Assembly (NCBI GenBank): GCA_013399855.1
Contig: VXAY01005976.1
Location: forward strand, 144,444-208,443
Direction of reading: 5' to 3'
Origin: Oxyruncus cristatus
Taxonomy: Eukaryota > Chordata > Aves > Passeriformes > Cotingidae
DNA: 64,000 nucleotides
In this document: positions 59,101 through 64,000 of the stretch, one piece after another
How positions within the stretch are numbered: the stretch's first letter is position 1
Layout of the letters: the number at the start of each line of letters is the position of its first letter
Program-made: the position numbers and the translations under genes
Notes under the pieces: generated by a model
The model's input: only the letters and a program-made list of their open reading frames with translations
Databases searched by the model: none
Told to the model about the DNA's origin: nothing

Positions 59101-59729
59101 TAGATGCCGACCTCCTCGATGCCCCTCTTCTCCACCTCCTCGACGCACTGGCGCACGATGTAAGGCACCTTGGAGCGCTCGCGCCTGGCTCGGGAAGCAG
59201 ATCCGTGAGCAAACATTCCCAGGGGACCCCACAGCGACCAGCCCAGCCCCGCAAACCCCGGGCCAGGGGCAGGATGGGCCTGCTGGGTGGGAAGGATGGG
59301 GCTGGTGAAGGGTACGGGCAAGTCCCCAGCAGAGAGCAAAAGTTGAGCTCCCCGGTGTTGGTGGGAGCAAGGGGACAAGGTGTAAGGACAGAGCAAGGGG
59401 ACCTGCTGCAACCCCACACCCACAGGGACCAGAGCACATCAGCCCCCCCAGCCCTGCATTTACTTTGTCACGACGCTGATTTTGACCCCGAAGACACCGG
59501 TCTGCTTTTTGGACGGGGTCCTCTTCAGGCTCATGTCCCTGCTTGTGAACTTCATGGAGAACTCCACCTTGATCTGTGGGAGACAGGGCATGAGTTCTGG
59601 CTGGCATGAAGGCACGGGGAAGGGGCTGCAATCCCAGAGAGGGGCTGTGGGTCCCCCAGCCCCACTTACCCCATTCATCTCAATCACATCCATGTGCCAG
59701 TTTTTCGTCTGCACAGCCTGAGGGTCCAG
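56065..59729 (-). CDS. ABR: ABR, active BCR-related protein, C-terminal part (end of C2 and RhoGAP domain, seven exons)
   Basis: ABR is a cytoplasmic DH-PH-C2-RhoGAP protein related to BCR; its C-terminal domain stimulates GTP hydrolysis by RAC and CDC42. Exons 59670-59729, 59464-59573, 59045-59184, 58446-58580, 58089-58194, 56306-56453 and 56065-56154 join in frame to 262 residues and a TAG. The order is [12 protein letters not shown] (end of C2 region), [20 protein letters not shown], then the RhoGAP domain from [20 protein letters not shown]. The arginine finger is in [10 protein letters not shown] (Arg codon 59099-59097). [20 protein letters not shown] and [17 protein letters not shown] carry the other conserved surface residues. 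The end FSTDV is a possible class I PDZ ligand, as in BCR. BCR itself is excluded by [16 protein letters not shown] and [11 protein letters not shown]. The N-terminal two thirds lie right of the window. Confidence 0.96.
56306..56453 (-). CDS. ABR: ABR RhoGAP exon ([12 protein letters not shown])
   Basis: Acceptor CCCACAG, donor CCCAG/GTAAGA; 148 bp. The first base completes the arginine of LKR. It encodes [20 protein letters not shown] and onward to HDVMAQ. Confidence 0.96.
56454..58088 (-). other. ABR: ABR intron, 1.6 kb
   Basis: GC-rich intron with no recognised feature. Long open frames here are compositional. Confidence 0.85.
58089..58194 (-). CDS. ABR: ABR RhoGAP exon ([10 protein letters not shown])
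   Basis: The acceptor is TGTCTCCAG before CCCTCTCAGATCC. A second AG nine bases later (58187-58186) would also keep frame but lose ALS, so the first is preferred because human ABR reads [12 protein letters not shown]. The donor is AAAAG/GTAAGG; 106 bp. Confidence 0.93.
58330..58400 (+). mobile_element. Possible CR1 LINE fragment
   Basis: GAGCTGGGAAGGACCCTCGG then GAGTCTCCCAGCCCA loosely follows the avian CR1 3' region motif GGTTGGAAGGGACC followed by CCAGTCCAAC. It is short and uncertain; it lies in an ABR intron. Confidence 0.25.
58446..58580 (-). CDS. ABR: ABR RhoGAP exon ([12 protein letters not shown])
   Basis: Acceptor TGGGCAG, donor GATTG/GTAAGG; 135 bp. It encodes [20 protein letters not shown] and [20 protein letters not shown], the middle of the GAP fold. 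Confidence 0.96.
59045..59184 (-). CDS. ABR: ABR RhoGAP exon with arginine finger
   Basis: The acceptor GAGCCAG precedes GCGCGAGCGC; the donor is GATGCGA/GTGAGT; 140 bp. It encodes [20 protein letters not shown] to ALKAVFDA and includes the catalytic arginine of GIYRISG. Confidence 0.96.
59464..59573 (-). CDS. ABR: ABR exon linking C2 region to RhoGAP ([12 protein letters not shown])
   Basis: Acceptor CTCCCACAG, donor ACAAA/GTAAAT; 110 bp. It encodes [20 protein letters not shown] and [17 protein letters not shown], the last lysine being completed by the next exon. Confidence 0.95.
59670..59729 (-). CDS. ABR: ABR exon [12 protein letters not shown]
   Basis: Acceptor CCCCGCAG, donor AATGGG/GTAAGT; exactly 20 codons, [20 protein letters not shown]. 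It starts at phase 0, so either a full-length upstream exon or an alternative first exon can join it. Confidence 0.94.
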
Positions 59730-62700
59730 CTGCGGGGAGAGATGGTGTGTGAGCTCCGTGGGGACACAGCCCCATGCCAGCCTGGTGTCCCCAAAACCAT
59801 CTGATCCACAGATGGTGTAGGGCACAGGACGTGCTCTTCCTGAGCAACATGCTGCTCATGACAAGGGGATGGAGAGGTTCCCCTCTGGGGTCCCTCTGGC
59901 CATGCCCTGAAGCCAGGTGGGCTCAGCCTCCCCATCCTGCCCTCCCTGGAGCCCCCGCGAGGCAGTGCTTTAACGCACACCCAAGCAGCAAGAAATTTCC
60001 AAGAAATTAGGACTATTTCTGGCGGCAGATTGGTGAAACAGAACTAGGGCAGCGTTTTCCATGCAGAAAAACAACATCTCCCCATAGCCAAGGCTATTTA
60101 TAACCCCTGGGAATGACAGGCTCCGCTATTTCTGGCTTTGGGGCTAGCGGGGGACTCGGTGACGCTGCCCCGGCGCCCGGCTGCCGTGGAGAGGTGCCGG
60201 CATTCCCAAGGCCCCGGCACGTGCCGTGGTGGGTTCCGGGCCCCAGGGCTGGGCAGAGGCGGGTGCGGTCGCCTTTTGGGGCTTTTTGGTCCCCAGCTGG
60301 TGGTATCGACCCGGCCCCATCGATCCCTGTAATGCACAGGGCGGGCAGCGGGGCAGAGCCCGGCACTAATGTCCCCTTGGGGAAGGGGATGGGATGTGGG
60401 AGCTGGCGGGAGCTCTCAGGGCTGGGGGCACACAGCTGCCAGGAGACACTCACACCAAGCACACGGGGTCACCCTGCAAGGACACAGAAGTCTCCCACAG
60501 CTGCTGGGTTGGGAGATGCTCCGGGCGAGTGCAAAGATGTCCAGAGCTGCTGCTCCAGCCGTAGAGCTGCTGTTCCCCTGCCCATGAAGTCACTGCCCGT
60601 CATGATGGGGGGGACCCTGGGGTCACTCATGTCCCTTCTGGCACACCAAGACCCCACGGTCCCAAGGACAGGCTCAAGCTGTCCTGGCTCTCAGCACAGA
60701 TCCAGCATGGTGGCATCGTCCCATGTCCAGTCCTGTGTCGTGGTGAGCCCGAGCAGCTCCTCAGTGACCACAGTGCCACGGGAAACACTGTGGTCTCCAG
60801 CAAGGCAGAAATGCTGCTGTCTCCAGCATGACCCAGGAATGGCTCCTGACACAGAGGCCTCCCTGGTCATGGAAGCCCAGCCCGGCACACGGAAGAGCGC
60901 AGGGAGTGCCACGCTTCCTCCTCCGTGCCAGCCCTGCGGCTGCTGGGAACGGCAGCGGCAGGGAGTGGAAGGAGGAGGAGGAGGAAGGCTGCAGCTCTTC
61001 TGGGCTCCCATGGGACCCTGCAGCAGGTCTGGACACCAGGATCACGAGACTGCAGCCAGACCACTGCCAGCCCCATCCCTGCTGCTCCGGATCCTCTGTG
61101 CACATCCGCACCCACCACGGCCAATGTCAACCCAATGCCACCTGTCCCAGGGGCTTTCATCCCTTCTCCCCACGCATCCCCATCCTGCTCACGGTAGTGG
61201 AAGCGCAGCCCCTTTGCCCCCCAGCCAGGTCAGGAGCCGTGGGCCTCCCTGCTCTGCAACGTGACTGTAACTGCAACCACCACACGCGCCTTCCCCATCC
61301 CCATGCCCCAGGTCCCCCCGGCCCCAATGGCCCTGGCAGCTCACATCTGGAAGGGTTTAGCAGGGCTCTGGAGAGAGCTTTAATAAAAGCCAGGTTGGCA
61401 GCCGCCAGTGCCGCAGACCTTACCCTGAGCACGTCACCTCCCTGCAGCCCCTTCCCCCTGCAGGGGCAGAATCATCCCCACCCAGCTCCCCGCAGTGGCC
61501 AGCACGGCCCAAATTTGTGCTACTTCTGCTACATCCCGAGCCCCCTTGCAGCTGGGGTAGGTCCCTATGTACCCCTGGGGCACCGTCTGTGGCCTGGCCC
61601 TGGTGGTCCTCTAACCTTTCCCCCTGGCACTCCGCACAGCAGGCAGCACACCGCGCTGTCCGATCCCCAAGGGAAGCAAAGCCACGTCCAATGCTTCGTC
61701 TCCAGGCGTGGGAGGATGGTGGGAGCATCCACCCACAGAGACAGAGGCAGCTCCTGCCCACACAGTGCTGGCAAACACCCCATCTCAGTTACCATCACCA
61801 TCTCCTTCTCCTCCAAAGGGAGCTGCCTTGCTCCAGCATGGTGCAGGGACATCCCATGTCAGTGGGGAACTGCTGGGCTGGGAGCCCTGGGGAGCAGCCT
61901 CCGTGCCAGCGCTGTGCACCATGAAATGTCAGCTCCTCTAGGGCAGGTCAGACGGCTTCAAACACCAGCCTGTGCTTGTGGAAACACCTCAGCCAGGTCA
62001 CCAAAACCTCTTCCAGCTGCTCCCTCCTGCATCACTGGGACTCCCAGCCATGGTGGTATCCGTGCCCAAGCCAGCATCCACTGCAGTGCTGCTCTCATCC
62101 ACGGTGAGGTGAAACAACCCTTGCTCCCGGCACAAGGATGTGCTATCATTCTCGTTTCCCTAGTTATCCAAAGGTGTTTGCTTGCAGGACAAGGCCCCAG
62201 GCTGTGGAGGAACAGGCAGCAGCACGGCAGGCAATGAACATCCCGGCAGCCCAGCAGCACTTGGTGTGTCCTGGGAAGGTTCCAGGGGCAGAGGGACCCC
62301 CGGTCCTGCTGGTGCTGACCCCACTGCCTGCTGCTTGTCTTGTGCATGTGGCAACCCTGGACTTGAGGAGATGAGGCCACATCTTGGAATTCTGTCCTCA
62401 AGACACCTCCAGGCTGTGGCACTGTGGATACAGTTCCTACATGGGCAGTGGCAGCCAAGACAGACCCAGGCAGTGCCGGGTCCCCAGAGCTCCCAGGTAA
62501 GAAACTGGGAGGGCTCCAAACACTCAGGGTGGCTTCTCCAGGGCCCCAAGGGCCAGGATGCTGCAGCAGGGCAGGGGCTGCCAGGCTGGGCATGTCCCTT
62601 CCTCACACCTCACGCCCATGAGGTCACCCAACTGTCAGCCTAGGGTGAAGCAATTGGAAGCAAACTGGTGACTCAGTCAGCCAGGTCATCTCTGCCACAG

Positions 62701-63940
62701 CCCTGGGGAGCAGGATCCCAGAGGAGCTGCTACTGCCAGCGTTGCTTCCCGTCAGCGCTGCATCCATCAATATCCATGGACGCCCTGGCTCCAGCAAGCA
62801 GATCCCCCACCGGACCTCCAGGCCAGCAGCTCCCTCCTCAGGGAACAGTCTCTGAGCCGACCGGTGCTCTGGGGCAGAGCAGCCGCCCCACCAGCAAAGG
62901 CTGCCAGTGGCAAAGCACAGCCCCCAAAAAGCAGCGATTCCCAGCCCCACCTGAGAGCGACCTGAGAAGCAGCAGCGCCTGCGGCACATGGGGACCACGC
63001 CGGGGTCACATCCTGCCCCGCAGCCCCAGCGCTCCTGGGCAGCAGCCGCAGGGTAGCCGGCGGCCACAACGGGGACGTGTGGGGTTGAGAAACTAAACCC
63101 CCTTCTTGTTTTGACCCAGCAACAGCCGGCGGCAGCCCCCGGGCAGCCTCCCCACAGAGCCCTCGCTGCCCCTTAATCCCCTCTGCAGCGGCACAGAATC
63201 GAGGTTAATGCCGCTGCGTCACAGGCGGCCCCGCTGCTGCCAAACCGAACCCCCACGGGCCCAGGCAGCTCCTGCCCGTGGCCACAGCTGAGCCCCGGGC
63301 CAGCAGCTCCCTGCACAGGGGGCCCCCACGCAGGGAAACCCCCAGGGGATCCCCGCAGGGCTTTTGGGACAGCCTGTGAGGGTGTTGTCCCCCTCCCCTG
63401 CCCACCCCTGCCCTCCGTCCTCCCACAAAGACGGGCAGCACTGGCTGATGTGGCTGCGACACAGCTGCGAGCTGGGGGAAGCCTGGATGGACCCGGGAGG
63501 AGGGTTTGCAAACCAAGGGAGAGGGGACACACAGGCACCGGGTGCTGTAGCACCCCAGGAGCCCAGCCCTGGTCAGCCCACAAGCATCTCCACCTCCCGG
63601 GCAAGCCCTGGGGCTGAGCAGGGGGGCTCCCTGCCCTTCATCTGCAGGACCCTTCGTGTAAACAGCTCAGCCCTCCCAGCTCCCCAGCACACAGAGGGAG
63701 AGGGAAGGAGGAAAACAAGCACCTCACAGGCTGCCAACTGCACCGAAGAGCTCCCAAAGCACCCGAACAGCTCCGTGCACGGATCACACAGCACTCGCTC
63801 TCCCCACAAGGCCCCCATGGTTGAGCCCCTCGCCCCACAGAACTGCCCACCAAAAAGCCATGCACAGCAGAGCCCAGCGACACCCAGAGCCCACCACCGT
63901 CCCCTCCAGCCATTCCCCCCCGTTCTCTCCCGAGAAGCAC
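59730..63940 (-). other. ABR: ABR intron, at least 4.2 kb
   Basis: GC-rich DNA with chance open frames on both strands, the longest about 470 codons on the plus strand. The canonical preceding ABR exon, expected to end KGQIQ before LDPQ, was looked for and not found, so it should lie right of the window. Confidence 0.6.
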
Positions 63941-64000
63941 CTTCTGCCGGAGCAGTTTGCTGCGCACTCTGCCCCAGAGGCGGGCGCCCGTGTTGGGGGG
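63941..64000 (-). CDS. ABR: Candidate alternative ABR coding exon (partial, at right edge)
   Basis: The minus strand is open from the edge and reads ARLWGRVRSKLLRQK up to CGGCAGAAG/GTGCTT, an acceptable though weak donor (GT at 63940-63939). It ends at phase 0 and would join LDPQAV in frame. ABR is known to be made from several promoters with different N-termini, so this may be the end of an alternative first exon in place of the one ending KGQIQ. Its start is beyond the edge. The basic amphipathic sequence looks protein-like, but the call is inference. Confidence 0.4.

Noticed and set aside
60113..62237. Plus-strand open frames of 383 and 469 codons
   Set aside because: They lie inside an ABR intron, consist of proline, serine and glycine-rich translation typical of GC-rich non-coding DNA, and have no recognisable domain.
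1..64000. CRISPR arrays, bacterial operons, prophage or endogenous retrovirus
   Set aside because: No spaced direct repeats of CRISPR type, no prokaryotic gene organisation, and no gag, pol or env-like reading or paired LTRs were seen.

Overview
The window reads as vertebrate nuclear DNA, most likely from a bird. The three genes found are vertebrate orthologues with GT-AG introns and CpG-island promoters. Recognisable transposon remnants are few and old (MIR-like and hAT-like), and I saw no young L1, Alu or ERV. Assembly gaps sit beside G/C homopolymers, as is common in short-read bird assemblies. The bird call is inference. Only fragments of the gene space are coding; almost all long open frames in GC-rich stretches are chance.

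Layout. (1) Positions 1 to about 48.9 kb are the 5' part of a minus-strand gene recognised as SPECC1 (cytospin-B). The first coding exon is 27896-28042 (start codon at 28042), the second is 24901-25036, and a probable non-coding first exon lies at about 48957-49057. The large coiled-coil exon that should follow was not found, so the intron after exon 2 runs off the left edge (at least 24.9 kb). That intron holds two internal CpG islands, one beside exon 2 (about 24.27-24.85 kb) and one at 14.07-15.19 kb with a perfect 21-bp tandem array that forms G-quadruplex motifs.

(2) At about 48.5-49.5 kb a CpG island forms a head-to-head promoter. SPECC1 probably starts leftwards and TIMM22 rightwards. 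It carries four ZNF143/STAF-like sites, a CCAAT box and a CTCF-like core; two more CTCF-like cores lie within 2.3 kb to the left.

(3) TIMM22 is complete on the plus strand in four coding exons (49281-52179; 191 aa), with a polyadenylation signal at 53010. It is the channel-forming subunit of the mitochondrial carrier translocase.

(4) The 3' part of ABR is on the minus strand, tail-to-tail with TIMM22. Seven exons between 56065 and 59729 encode the end of the C2 region and the whole RhoGAP domain; the 3' UTR ends near 53.87 kb. A candidate alternative ABR coding exon lies at the right edge (63941-64000).

TIMM22 next to ABR matches the human 17p13.3 order, where NXN is the divergent neighbour of TIMM22. 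Here SPECC1 (human 17p11.2) takes that place. Base composition changes near 48.5 kb, from AT-rich SPECC1 introns to the compact GC-rich TIMM22-ABR region. I found no novel enzyme system or mobile island. The strongest unexpected signals are the promoter architecture, the G-quadruplex array and the synteny change.
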